Positions 46,837-59,152 are shown, counted from the stretch's first letter. The stretch: 64,000 bases of DNA from Cercis canadensis (GCA_003255065.1 QAOA01005271.1:1911979-1975978); one strand, 5' to 3'. Notes: a model not told the origin generated them from the sequence alone. Numbers and translations: made by a program.

Positions 46837-47416
46837 TTAAAATTATGCAACTTTATGCCTTTTGTTCCGATTTTTTTCCACTAATTTAAGTTAGGGTCTT
46901 GTCAAGTGTTAATTAATAATTTAATATTTTTTTATAAATTACCTAAATTTTATTATCACTAGATGGCATTAAGTAACTTAATATTTCTGTTTTCCACACA
47001 TAAATTCCACAATTACAACTCGGACTAGCTTTTTATAATGATGATAGTACCACCACAATTACTCATAGCAAAATAAGTGAAACTGTTAAAAAGTAATAAG
47101 ATTAAAAGTCCTATCACATCTTCCTACCAACACATGACACTGAATAGTGAGAAATAGTGTAATGCGCAAGAAAGTTCTTGCCCAGGAGCGGAAAAGCAAT
47201 CGAATTCCAATAATAGACAAGGACGCATTATCCTCGTGGCACACAGCACACTAAACGGCTGCGTATAAACGGTCGATGGAAAGTCGCGCCGCAGTAAGAA
47301 AGCGTACGATCCTTACGGCTCCACAACATTTGAATTCTACTCATTACTTTCCAAACCGTCCATCATTGAATTAGCGGGTCATGTACCCTTCAAGATTTAT
47401 ATTCATCTATTATCTA

Positions 47417-47449
47417 TGACGTCAACCCAAATAAGAGATCATGACGTCG
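47417..47449. promoter_or_regulatory. Pair of TGACGT-type bZIP sites
   Basis: The palindrome TGACGTCA (47417-47424) is followed by TGACGTCG (47442-47449), 25 bp apart from start to start. They lie in a GC-richer island about 2.4 kb upstream of bHLH35. TGA/bZIP factors bind such sites, but use here is inferred. Confidence 0.4.
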
Positions 47450-47504
47450 CAACGACCAAAAGAGGTGCAACGCTATCAAGTCTTTCTTCTTTTTTTTTAT
47501 TAAA

Positions 47505-47757
47505 TAAATTTACATTTACATCATTAAAAAATTTAAAATTTAATAAAATAATTCTTAAAATAACACTAACTATAAATTAATTTTTTAAAAAATTGATATG
47601 TATAATAAAATAGTCTAATATTTGTTAAATTTTAAATTTTTCAATGATTATTTTGTTATGCATATAATTTTTTTAAAAGTATTTTATAGTTAGTATTTTT
47701 TAAAAAATTATTTTATTAAATTTAAAATTTTTTAAAGATGCAGACATAAGTTTATTC
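47505..47757. repeat. AT-rich foldback, MITE-like, about 253 bp
   Basis: The whole stretch is an imperfect palindrome centred near 47632. The left half contains AATTTAATAAAATAATT and ACTAACTATAAA, and the right half their reverse complements TTATTTTATTAAATTT and TTTATAGTTAGTATT. Almost no spacer remains. Target duplications are unclear in the AT-rich flanks. Confidence 0.7.
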
Positions 47758-49595
47758 TTTTTTTGTTTTAACTTTTTTTTTTTACCTTTATTTTTCCTGG
47801 ATTTAAAAAGCAACTGTATTATGGAATTAAAAAAGGAAACATAGTCGTAGACATGGAATGGGACTGGCCAGGTAAAGTTTTTCCTTTTTACTGTCCAAGT
47901 GTATTTTTTGATAGTGGCCAATGTAGAGCAACATGCTCAATTTAACCTCTCGCTGACTTTTAAGTTTTAGGACAGTTTTTTCATCAATTATTTTCTCTTT
48001 TAATATGGCGATGGATGAGTTGTTTACAACAAAACTCTAAGACTTGTTGTAGATATATATGACTTTAATTAAAAGAAATAAAGGAATTAAGCTATAATAA
48101 ATGATTTTGTCTCACTTATCTAGAAGTTATTTCAAGAGAGAGAAGAGAAACTAGAGGATTCCAATGAATTCTTAATTTTATCAAACTTTTATTATTTTAA
48201 TTCCATCAAAATAGTTTTTTTTTATTAAGCCAAAACCTTATCCTCTTGAAAATATGTCATCCTGCTTCAAAAATAAAAATATGTCATCCATGTCGAGAGT
48301 AAAAATTTAAGAGAAAATTTCTCAATGTCTCTGATAAAATACTTGATTACCCTTTTTTTTTTCATGGGCAGATTTATTAATTATATTATAAAATCTATTT
48401 ATAAGGCCTATGGAAAAACATTCAAATTTCAATGATATAGAATAAATGAATAAACTCCAAGTATATGTTAGTATTTATATAGTAAAGTTTGGAATGGTAA
48501 TAGAAACTATAAATTAGGCAACGGCAATCCGCATGGCAAAAAAAAGAAAAAACGATAATGCTGAGATATAGGTAATATAGGGTATAAATCAAAAAATGAA
48601 ATATATTACCTTCTAAAATACTACTTTAAATCAGAAAAACTCTCCTTTTTTGATTTATTTCAAAGTTTAAGTGATGTAATATGAGTTTAAATAGTTCAAC
48701 ACCACATAGTTTTAGGTCATATAAAGAAAAATGTCAATAGAATCAGGTTAAACTTAAATTCTATTAACCATTTAAATGTTACATTACAGAAAGTGATCAC
48801 GCTACCCTATTTTACAATATATCTATGTTTGATGTCATATACTCGTACAAACATTGAATTTACGCGGTTCAACGCAATAAATATGTCCCTTCACTTCCTA
48901 TGAGGCTAAGACCATAGGTCCATAATGATGAAATTAATCATGCCCTTCTCAATTTGAGCAAATCACCCGACAATATACATGAAACATAGCTTTCAACATT
49001 TATTGAAATTCACTAAAAAAATTATGCAGAAAAAAAAGTAATTAATAAATTCAACAACGGAAAAAACAATGCAAGAAGATTAGCACTTTCATGCTTCAGA
49101 AATACTTGTTGCACATGTGAGATAATATATAAAATTTAATTATAGTTAAGTCACTTAAATTATAAATAATTTCATATGACTCATTAAAAAATAATATTTA
49201 ATTAGATCATAATTATTATAAATTTCTGTCTTTACTAATCTATATACAATTATCATTGATTAAAGAAAGATAAATTTAAAACCTTAAACTGTGATAAAAA
49301 TAAAATAAAATCAATGACTTACCTATAATTACTTACAAAATTGCGCTCTCTTCAGCTTGGTCTTGAGGCCCAACAACCAAGTAGCAGTAGCAAACCCATG
49401 ACCGGGCCTCCGTTTGTCGAGAGAGTGCAGTGCACACGCCGCGCTAGATTGAATTATCAATTATCTGATCCCAGTCAGTCTTGAGCTCGTGCCTTTACGC
49501 GGCCTTATAGACCACACTTTTGTTGAACGGTTTAGATCTTTCTAGGAAGCAGCCAACATCAGAGAAGATCCAAAGGTACAACATAGCTATCCTCG

Positions 49596-49601
49596 CACGT
49601 G
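49596..49601. promoter_or_regulatory. G-box CACGTG in the bHLH35 promoter
   Basis: A perfect G-box lies about 88 bp upstream of the TATA box of bHLH35. bHLH and bZIP proteins bind this hexamer, so self- or cross-regulation is possible. Confidence 0.5.
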
Positions 49602-49683
49602 CTAAATACATCGAAAGATCCCCCCCTTCCACTAACCATCAATACTATAATTTCCAGAGACTCGCCCTCTCCTCACCCACCAT

Positions 49684-49690
49684 TATATAA
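49684..49690 (+). promoter_or_regulatory. TATA box of bHLH35
   Basis: TATATAA lies 157 bp upstream of the ATG, followed by a CT-rich leader. Transcription would start near 49715, which leaves the upstream ATG at 49699 outside the mRNA. Confidence 0.7.
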
Positions 49691-49750
49691 ACTCCCAAGT
49701 GCTCGCCACAGAGAAAAAGAAAAGAACTTCACTTGAAGAAAGCATCATAT

Positions 49751-49753
<3 letters not shown>

Positions 49754-49801
<48 letters not shown>
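49754..49801. repeat. (CT)n microsatellite in the bHLH35 5' UTR
   Basis: Over twenty CT units lie directly upstream of the start codon of bHLH35, in the predicted 5' UTR. Confidence 0.9.
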
Positions 49802-49803
<2 letters not shown>

Positions 49804-49840
49804 TATCTCTTTCTGAGTGTTTGTCTCCTCAAACACAACC

Positions 49841-52800
49841 ATGGAAAACATTGGCGAGGAGTACAAGAATTACTGGGAGACCAACATTTTCCTCCAAACG
49901 GAAGAGCTTGACAGGTAATAGAACATGTTTTTTTTTATCTATAATTAAGTGAAATCTATGTAATTATATTGGTAGGGAGTAATTGACATGAATCTTAATT
50001 TGGTGCTGGCAGTTGGGGATTGGATGAGGCTTTCTCCGGCGGCTACTACGATTCGAGCTCGCCGGATGGGGCGGCGTCATCGGCGGCATCTAAGAACATT
50101 GTCTCCGAGAGGAATAGGAGGAAGAAGCTAAACGAGAGGCTTTTTGCACTTAGAGCTGTGGTCCCCAACATTAGCAAGGTGAAGCACCAAAAAAATTAAT
50201 CATATATGTACCAACTTTATTAGATGCTTGATTAATTATTATAAATATTAATATTGCTAAATTGAAATAAATTAAGAAGGAATAGTAGTTGGTGTTGGTG
50301 ATGTAATGAACATTGATAGCAAATCACAATCCTGATCATATCGTGTATCTTTTTGTTGTTGTGCATATTTTAAGCTTAGAAAAGAAAGGGAAGACATATT
50401 TGAGTTGTTGTTGGTTGGTTGACATATATGATACACAGATGGATAAGGCTTCTATAATAAAAGATGCTATTGAATATATCCAACACTTGCACGAGCAAGA
50501 GAAGAACATTCAAGCTGAGATAATGGAACTTGAATCTGGGAAGCTGAACAAGAATCCAAGCTATGAATTTGAGCAGGAGCTCCCTGTGTTGCTGAGGTCT
50601 AAGAAGAAGAAAACAGAAGAGCAGGTACATAATTCTGTCAGCTCAAGAAATTCCCCTATTGAAGTCCTTGAGGTAATAACAATAACCCCCTTTCTTACTT
50701 TTCCACCTCTCTCTCTCTCTTGCATGATTGATATTATAAAATTGATGAGATGGATAATTAATTTATGTGGGTCGTGATCTGATGGAGAGCAGCTCAGGGC
50801 TACTTACATGGGAGAGAAAACCGTTGTGGTGAGCTTGACATGTAGTAAAAGAACAGACACTATGGTCAAATTGTGCGAAGTGTTCGAATCTTTGAAGCTT
50901 AAGATCATTACCGCCAACATAACTACTTTCTCAGGCAAGCTTTTCAAGACGGTCTTCATTGAGGTCAGTTTCTTTCCTTTCCTTTCCTGCTATCTTCATT
51001 TTCATTTTACATTAAATACTTTTCTTTTTTCGGTAATTCCAGATTTAGTAAAAATTGAGTTTAGACAAATTTAGTGTAAAGAATATACGCTATAGATTTT
51101 AATTAAATCTGAATCATTCATCAAGCAAAGTACAAATTAAATTAAAAAAGATATAAATTTAAGGTATATAAATAATATTTAAATTTGTAGAGAAAAATAA
51201 TAATAATAGCAAAAATTATGGGCCTACATGGTTGGGAAACTGTTAGACTACTTTAACTAAAGTGGAACATCCATTCAGAGCTAAAACCAAAAAAGTGGAA
51301 CATCCATTACTAGATATGAATGCTTTTAGGGCAATGAAGAATAATAGCAGTCCATTAGGTAAAGCAAGGAAAGGACCCCATGAAGATTATGTCTTTAAAC
51401 AAAGATGAATAATCTGTTACCTCTTTTTCTTGGCCCTGTTTCTGGAGCTATTAGGCCCCTCCCTCCAGGGATCAGTTGGTTTGTCGCTATTTTTGTTTCC
51501 TTTTGTTTTGTTTTGGGTCATTTCCCAGTCCTTTCATCATCAATACCAAACAAAAAGATTCTCCCATGTGCTTAATCATCGTATTAATTTAGATTATAAA
51601 AATATATCTTAGATTTGTTGAGATCAATTTTAATATCTTATTCAACATCAAATTTTGAAATATTGTTTATTAATTTATGAACTATCTCAATTTGTTGAGA
51701 TCATAAAGTGTATGTAATTCAGAAATACAAGGTTCAATCTCTATCTGAAAGAAAGAAAGAAAACAAAAAATTCAAAGTGGCCCCTTTTAGTCCAAAATAT
51801 ACCGAGCAGTATGGTCTAGAACGAATAAAAGACAAAATTAATAGATGATAGATCATGATTCAACCAATTCCGGTGGGAAAACATTGTGTTTTGACAACCA
51901 TATTTAGCTCGTGCAAGTAAACCCTGTTTCTCACACAAGTCAATATTCCGGGAAAGTTCAAACATGCTCAAATTTTTTTCCTTGTTCCATTAAGAACCCA
52001 AAAACCTTTTGGATATTTGTCTTTTTGTTTTTTTAAGCTCGTGCTAGTAAAAGATGAGAATTGAAAACGTGTTTCTTATTGTGAATGTGGGTGCTGACGT
52101 TGCACGCGGTGTGGTTCAATGAGTCAGTGCAATCCACACCTTCAGTCACGTTCTTGGGTTCATAATTGGAATCCGATCCTATGAACCTTCCACGCTTCCA
52201 ACCCTCAGGCCCACATTAAAAATGAATTTCCTTAGTAAAACGAATTGTCGTTTGTTTGTCTCTTATTGCACAAATGATCCGAATGAAAAATATTTTTCTT
52301 TCGGGACCGGTCCACTCCACCATGTGGCATGCACATGAATAACTTGTATTTTTTTTTCTTGGCCTTGACCACTATTTCGTTTTTATGAAGTGATGTGGTT
52401 GACAAGTCTTGGGAGTTAATTAGAGTGTTATATTTTAGGCTTAACAGTGACATCATGCCGAAGGATGATTTTTTTACTAGCAATTGTTATTTTATTCTAA
52501 GCATAATAACGTGTTTAATTATTTAATTGAGGATTTCATTTTTATTATTGTATTCTAACTTCTAAGTACAATAACGTGTTTTAATATTTAATTGAGGGTC
52601 AAATGAAACCGGCAGTTCCATTGATCATTTTCTTTTGGAAAACAATAGTTCTTTTTAATTAAAACAATATTATTCTCCTAAATTCTAATATATATTTTTT
52701 TTTGAGTGATCTAATACACATCCACGTATAACTTAAGTGAGTTAATTAATAATGAACTCATAGTCAGGAATTGTGTATTAAAATTAAAGTGTCAACTATA

Positions 52801-53588
52801 AGATGAAAGATCAATTATATTTTAGGATAAAGATCCAATTAAAGACAAAAACTAAAGTTAAACCCTTTCTAGAGGCCAGGGTGGGGTAGGGTATTGGATT
52901 TTTAAAGTGTATTAAATGGTCGTCATTGTCAATGTAATTGATCATTGCAATAAAACAAATCTAGTTTACTATTATAGCTTGGAAGTTTAGCTTTCCAAAA
53001 TCTCTTAAACTTGATTTGGCTAATACACATACAAAAAGGTGTGAAGTGAATTTGAGTGATCAATTCAAAATTTTAATGAGATATAGTTGAATGAAGCCAA
53101 TTAAACTTAAAAAATTATGAGGTATTATGATGTGCAACTGAAAAACATTGTTTGTAAGTCTCTGAATGAGGTACTGGTCACATCAATTGGCAAGTTTTTC
53201 TCCACTGAAGCCGAAAGAAAATTTGTTTTTATGTGGAACAATAATTGAATCAAATGCTAACTGCTAACTACTCACTGATAATGATAGAGCTGAAATATGA
53301 TATGCTTTATTATCTTATGTCATTTTACCAGATTGATAATACAAAGAGGTGAAGAACAAAAACCAAGAAAGATATTCAAGATTCATAGATGGAATTAAGC
53401 CAATGATTTTATGGTACCAGATTTGCAAAATAGAAAATATCAAACATGTTTCAAACAGCCATTTGATGCAGAAAGCCAATGACTCTTAATTTTTTCAGGC
53501 AGATGAAGAGGAGAAAGATGTTTTGCAGGTAAAAATCCAAACAGCAATTGCAGCTCTTAATGAGCCTCGAAGCCCTATGAGCATCTGA
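49841..53588 (+). CDS. BHLH35: bHLH transcription factor of the bHLH35 type
   Basis: Five exons, 49841-49914, 50013-50178, 50439-50672, 50793-50963 and 53499-53588, encode 244 residues. The bHLH domain runs from about residue 51 to 100: the basic region [16 protein letters not shown] carries the His/Glu-Arg type contacts (here S-E-R-N-R-R, with Glu and Arg for E-box reading), then the loop and helix 2 [19 protein letters not shown]-terminal ACT-like region follows ([20 protein letters not shown] to FKTVFIEADEEE). Sequence and exon pattern match Arabidopsis bHLH35 (At5g57150), which I recall as stress-related. It is a nuclear DNA-binding regulator, and the ACT-like region probably helps dimerisation. 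The last intron is 2.5 kb, far longer than the others, and holds a local duplication at 52489-52598. The start follows a CT-rich leader and TATA box. Confidence 0.95.
52489..52598. repeat. Imperfect direct duplication in the last bHLH35 intron
   Basis: Unit 1 (about 52489-52533) and unit 2 (about 52546-52598) both contain ATTCTAA, then AATAACGTGTTT, then ATTTAATTGAGG. The second unit carries a small insertion. No function is apparent. Confidence 0.7.
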
Positions 53589-54912
53589 ATGAGAGAAATT
53601 AAAGATTCCAGGTTCAGGCACCAAAGCTTTCTGGTTCTAATCGGAAATTTCTCTTCTCACTCATTACTCTTTCTTTATCTCAATGTTTTCCTTGAAGAGT
53701 CTTTAGTTTTGTTTCCTGAAAAAAAGTGTAGCGAGTTTTCTCCTTCTTTGTTCCACGTGTCTAAAAGCACATCAACAAGTTGTAAGCTTGGTCTTTCCTG
53801 GAATAAAGTTGCTTTTCATTTTCTCATCTCACTCCTATTCCTATATATACATCTATTATCTTCTTTCTGTTTTACTTTCTTTTTATTAATACTAGTTATT
53901 TTATTGCCAGAGGTGAAATCACAAGAAGACTACTCTTTAGATTTTACGAACAGCCGTACAATTATGCAAATAAGCCTATTACCACGTTAATGAAAAATTA
54001 TTATTTCAATCGTGAATAAATCTATAAAGTGAAAAATTAGAATCATAACAAATTGTTATCCAAAAGAACACCCACTGGTTATTTTCACAATTTTGATCCT
54101 CATTATAAAGATAAAAGCACTAGTTTACTATAAAGGGAGAAGTAGTACTTGTAGTAGATTGTCTTTTTTTTTTGGGTCATTGTACTTGTAATAGATATGA
54201 ATAACTAATTTTTTGATAATATTTCTCATTGTGATCGAATTAGTAGCTATTAAAATGATATATTTATTTTTAAAAGTCCACTTAAAAAAAATATTTAATT
54301 TTGATCGAGTGGCAGTGTAAAAGAATTTTATTTTACATAGCCATCCAATTTTGTGTTGTCATGTATAATTTTTTTTTTTTATATGATTGAAGAAAAGATT
54401 AAAGCATGATAAAAGATCTTAGTTATTTTAATAATGTGGCATCATGTTATTGAATAATAGTGTAAAATTGTTTTAAAACAGTAAATCAAATTTAAACCCT
54501 TCAAAAATTATGAAATGTTCGAGTTTCTAAAACATTAGCAGGAAAAATGAATAAATGAAAGTTATTTATACATTTTTTTTTCTCAACTAAATTTATGGAT
54601 TATATAAGCAGAATAGATAGACTTTTTTTTTCCCTATTGAAAAGCAGAACAGACAGACATAGCTAATGTATTTGCGGGTCATTGAAGATAGCAAGTTATT
54701 TTGCTAGGAGGAAGCCCATTTTGAAAGTAAGTGGGCTAACATGCTTGCCAAGAGCCTAAGCTATTGGACCCAAATCTATTCTGAAACAAGCCCACTGGTA
54801 AGTGTTGTACCCGGGCCCAAATCCAAGCCCAAGGCCGTTGTCTGGTTTTCTTGCATCCTTCTCCTTGTTCCGAATCGCGGCTTATAGCGCTCTCTCTCTC
54901 TCTCTCTCTCGC
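53589..54912. other. bHLH35 3' flank and PRCC-like gene promoter
   Basis: The gap between two plus-strand genes. The first few hundred bases should be the bHLH35 3' UTR; a 133-codon frame here starts right at its stop codon and looks like chance. The 54.0-54.65 kb part is AT-rich. A CT run (54890-54910) lies immediately upstream of the next ATG. Confidence 0.55.
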
Positions 54913-57900
54913 ATGGAGTCCCTGCTAGCGAACTACGCCTCTTCAGACGAAGAAGAACAAGAGCAAGAACAGAAACCAATTCCTGCTAATCCATCTAAAC
55001 CCAGCACTGAACATGGCGAACCCACATCTTCCAAGGCATCATCGCTTTTCTCGTCGCTTCCTCAACCTAAATCTTCTCTCTTTCAATCCCTTCCTCAACC
55101 TAAGCAAACTCCTAAAAGCACGAATTCTCTAGTCGATGACGAAAACGATGAAGATGGGGACGCAGAACCTGGCCCCAAATTAAGCGACAGCGGCAACACA
55201 GCTAAATCCTCTTCTATTTTCTCTTATCTTCCTCGCCCTAAACGAAGCTCAATTAACCCTTCACCTACAGCATCTCTAACTGGTGGCGATGATACTGATA
55301 GTTATGGTGGAGATTCGAAGAAAACTTCAAGTAGTTCCCTTTTCTCTTCCCTCCCTAGACCTAAATCCCAAATCCCGGAACAACCCGTCACGAACGTTTC
55401 GACCTCTGGCCCTAGTACCAAAAGGGTTGTTCAATTCAGGCCCCCCATTTTCTCTTCAATAAAACCTGGTGAGCTCGATGATGAAGATGACGACGATGAC
55501 AGAGAAAAAGAAGAATCCAGTAGAAAGAAGTTGGGGTCTTTGAATCAAACTCCATCGGTGAAATCATTCTTGTCAACTATTCCAGCGCCAAGGAATACGG
55601 CCACATTGGGCTTCCAAACAAGTTCTGGTTCAGGGCGGAGGTCGATTGTTGAAACGGAAGCACCAGCGTCGAATGCTGATAGTTCTACTGTGGAGAATAA
55701 TTCTCAGGTTGATCATAATGCTGGGGATTATGCAAATTACGACTATTACTCTAATTATCAATATGGTACTGACCAGGGGAATTTTATGAACAATGATAGT
55801 TATGGAAATTATAGTTCAGGAATTGATCAAAGCATGAGTGTTCTGCCAGAGGCTGGGAATTCTGGCGCGGCTACTTCGTATGATGGAAATAATGACACTT
55901 ATGCAAGCTATAGTACCTATGATGACTACGGACAGTATGGCAATAACTGGGTTGATGGGTCGGCAGCAACAGCGCCAGAGGTATCTGGGATAAATGACAT
56001 TGTGGTGAAAGTGTCTGGGAAGAGAGGGAGGAATGAGATTCCCTCGGAAATTATTGAGGTAAACCAGGAAGAGTTAATTAAGAACAGGCCAAGAGAGGAC
56101 CAGGTCAAGCTAACCGGAATTGCTTTTGGTCCTGCTTATCAGGTACTATTTGATTATGCTTTCTCTCTTTTCTCATGTCATGGCATCGTGTGTGCAAGTT
56201 TTTTTTTTCATTTATTGCGGATTCTGTGGAAGTTTATTGGTCCTGCAAATCACCAGCATTAGGGCTAATCACTTTGTTTTAGCTTTAGTTCAAATATTCA
56301 GTTCTGGAGTTATTTACTGGTCCTTCTAAAAGCATGCACATATTTGAATCTTGGTAGAGGTCAACAATTTTGAATGAACAAAAAGCTGTTTGAAATAACT
56401 TGTGAGACTCTATGGATCCCGCTTCATGTGAAAATAAATTCAAATACTGATACGATTACTTGTCAAAAGTAAGCTTTGCTGAATTTAATGCCCCTAATGA
56501 AGCATGAGCACTTCGAGAAAGCAGCCATGTAAGTGTTCAACACGTATTACACACTCCACTCTGACAGTTAGGTGAACTCCAATGCCTTTAAATGGTACTC
56601 TTAGTGAAAGAATATCCAATTGTAATATTTGAAGAGTATCTTATGTGGGAGGACTTATGAAGAAAATGTTTCTCAGATAACAAAAATGTTGGAATTATTT
56701 AGCTAAAATAATAATTCAACTGACAGAGGATTTATGTTTGTAGTTTTTCATATTAGGCATCTGGATATTGAAAAGTTTATACACAATAAGTTTTGGGCTT
56801 TGAAGATCACTTGCTGTGACCTTTGAACTCGCTTCTCTATTTTTCATTCTTCCTCTCATGTGAATCCTCTCTGTTGCTCCGAATGTGGTTGGGGTATGAT
56901 TATCAGAGGGAGATGGCTCCAAACTTTATGTCTCACATTGTCATGAGCAATAGAAGAGATTAAGGGCTACGCCAATTGATATAAACGAGATTAGGGTTGT
57001 TGTTTGCTGGTTTAATTATTTGGTGGCAACCATTTTAGATGCTTATTAATCATTCCTGGAGGCAGACAGAGTGCTAGGAAAATGATTCCGAAAGCATTAG
57101 AAAATGGGTTATATTGCTTTTCTTAATACTAAATAATCTTGTTATCCAAATAGTAAAAGAAAACCCCAGATTGGACGTACAGAAAAATTTATGTGACAGT
57201 GTTGAGAAATTTTGTTTACAACGTGGGGTTAAATTTAGAAATGGACTGATAGGGAGTTCTCTCTGGGGCTACGTTGAGCTAAAACTTGCTGATTCAGTCT
57301 TCTGTTTGAACTTACTTAAACAATATTAACCTTGTAACACGGGATATTTTACAGAAATGATAGGAATCAATTGTTCATCTTTAATTCTCTTAACTCCACT
57401 ACTACCTTTGAATGTACATGTAACAGAAATGTTTGTAAATAAATCTAGGCTTGAAGCTTTTCGATATAAAAGTATGGGACAATATAATTAGACCATTTCC
57501 TCAGTGATTTTTGGATAATCTTCACCCCAAGTTTGAAGGTGCGTTTGTGTTTACTTCTTGTTTGGTTTGAGTACCATTTCGCATTGGAAGTGTGTGGGTT
57601 TGTGTCTTTGGCTGCTTGGATTGCACGTTAAACTAGCTCTGGCTGAGGGTGAAGGGGTTTGCTTCCTTTATGGGGTTTGCTTCCTTTATGGGGTTTGCTT
57701 GATCCATAGACCACATTACTCATTGTATTGTGCTTTTTTATCACTGTTGTTTCTTTTCCTTTCATATTTTGGATAAACTGCTCGCCTTGTCATAATTTTT
57801 TTTCTTCTTACAAGATTCACGCACAAAAAATCTATACAACTAGAGGCCCACAAAAAAGAGAGCTAATTGTGACAGAAAGTATTACGTTTATCTATCATAT

Positions 57901-58096
57901 ATTATTTTTCAGTACTAATTGAAATTTTCTCTTGTAGCCTGTTTCTGCAAAGGGGAAGCCTACAAAGCTGCATAAGAGGAAGCATCAAATAGGTTCTTTG
58001 TATTTTGATATGAAACAAAAGGAAATGGAACTTTCTGAGAGGCGTGCAAAGGGGATGCTCACTAAAGCTGAAACACAGGCGAAGTATGGTTGGTGA
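54913..58096 (+). CDS. PRCC-like nuclear protein (proline-rich protein PRCC family)
   Basis: Two exons, 54913-56142 and 57938-58096, encode 462 residues. I start at the ATG at 54913 (MESLLANYASSDEEE), which begins the conserved N-terminus and follows a CT-rich leader; an in-frame ATG at 54802 would add 37 unconserved residues. The protein has an acidic start, four copies of a short motif of the type S-L/I-F-x-S/Y-LP-Q/R-PK (about 43-53, 54-64, 100-110 and 141-151), an acidic run near 195-205, a Tyr/Asn-rich low-complexity segment (about 270-346), and the conserved C-terminus with KRKHQIGSLYFDMK and ending TKAETQAKYGW. In animals PRCC is a nuclear protein linked to pre-mRNA splicing and fused to TFE3 in papillary renal carcinoma. 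Plant function is not well defined. The intron is 1.8 kb and includes a short GGGGTTTGCTTCCTTTAT tandem repeat near 57655-57690. Confidence 0.88.
57655..57698. repeat. 18-bp tandem repeat in the PRCC-like intron
   Basis: The unit GGGGTTTGCTTCCTTTAT occurs twice in tandem, followed by a partial third copy (GGGGTTTGCTT). Confidence 0.85.
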
Positions 58097-59152
58097 TTTT
58101 GGGATGATTTCCTGTGTTGTAATTTTTTATGAACTGCTCTTGGAACAGCGCATCACAAAATATAAGTTTTTCATCAGTAGTCGCATGCCTCCTATTTAGC
58201 TGTATGCTCAAAAAGTGTATATGTTTTTTTTTCTTTTCAATAAATTGTATTTTTACTTCGTTTTGAAAGTGAAGTTTAGGACTCTGTGTAGGTTTTGTTC
58301 TAATGGTAGAAGCGTAGTTCTCTCCTTAAATTGGCTCTAGAGGCTGAGTTTGGAAATAAAGACCTTGTCATTATTATGAAAATGACGAACTCTTAAATCA
58401 TGGCCAAAGAAATAAAAAACATGGACTCTTGGATATGGTCATTTGTTTCTTATCCTTTCATTTAGCTGAGCATCAATAATTGAGCTCATTCAGCGAATAC
58501 AGGATCATGAAGATTCTCCTCATGTTTCAAAGCTCATAATACTAATAATAGTAATAGGAGGAAATGAGGATGGAGTAGGGAGTGAATATTGCATGATATG
58601 GTATAGCTTGTTCCAAAATTACGTACGAGTTAGTAACAAAACAAGCTTAGTTCCTATTTGCCTTTATTGGCCTTCAATATTCATCCATTTGCTACTCAGA
58701 AAGACGTAACCAACACTCGTATCAGTTGTTTTGCTGCGCTGATCGGATGATCTTGGCATTTAAATCTGCCATCATTAATGCTCATGATATTAAATGCCCT
58801 TCTGAAACACACTACATGACACTCGCGCGTTTTCCAGAGATGCATAAGACTAACTGTAATTTGTAATGACTGCTTATTTTCATCTAAAGTGATGCTACAT
58901 ATCAACATGTAATCACCGTCCTCTCCCAGTAACTCTCTCTCTCTTTCTTTTTTGTTCTTGTTTTTGCTGGTCCTCCCACTGACAACGACCCACTATTAAT
59001 ATGAAAGTAATTCCAATTGTCAGCTGTGCGAGGAAAAATAAATGCATCCAATTAACAATGTACCATTTGGAAACAAATAGTTTGACAAGGAAAGTTGGCA
59101 CCTATATACAAAAAAGTTGAAGTAATACAACACTTTGTTGGGAGATGATTCT
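58097..59152. other. Intergenic region between the PRCC-like gene and LIG4 (convergent)
   Basis: Both genes end here, so this 1.06-kb stretch holds two 3' UTRs. A polyadenylation-like AATAAA lies near 58240, about 145 bp after the PRCC-like stop. No coding resemblance was seen. Confidence 0.55.

Larger units (their letters stand above)
40969..49683. other. Intergenic region between PAP28 and bHLH35 (divergent genes)
   Basis: The 8.7-kb gap between two divergently transcribed genes contains both promoters and no recognisable coding gene. It is AT-rich and holds several repeats listed separately: a 7-bp tandem repeat, a short duplication around an N, foldback elements near 43.6 and 47.6 kb, and a Mutator-type MITE at 46.5 kb. 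Three more GC-rich islands (about 44.40-44.68, 47.16-47.46 and 49.36-49.62 kb) stand out. Confidence 0.6.

Noticed and set aside
49699-49840. Upstream ATG of bHLH35 (possible uORF)
   Set aside because: It lies only 9 bp after the TATA box, so it should be upstream of the transcription start.
53589-53990. 133-codon ORF immediately after the bHLH35 stop codon
   Set aside because: It begins at the base after the stop and is rich in Phe, Leu and Ser, as expected from T-rich 3' UTR. No family resemblance.
54090-54500. Possible MITE with TAGTGTAAAAT-like ends in the bHLH35-PRCC gap
   Set aside because: The candidate arms match only over short stretches and I found no target duplication.
54802-54912. 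Upstream in-frame ATG of the PRCC-like gene
   Set aside because: The extra 37 residues include a (CT)n-encoded Leu-Ser run and lack conservation, while the ATG at 54913 begins the conserved N-terminus.
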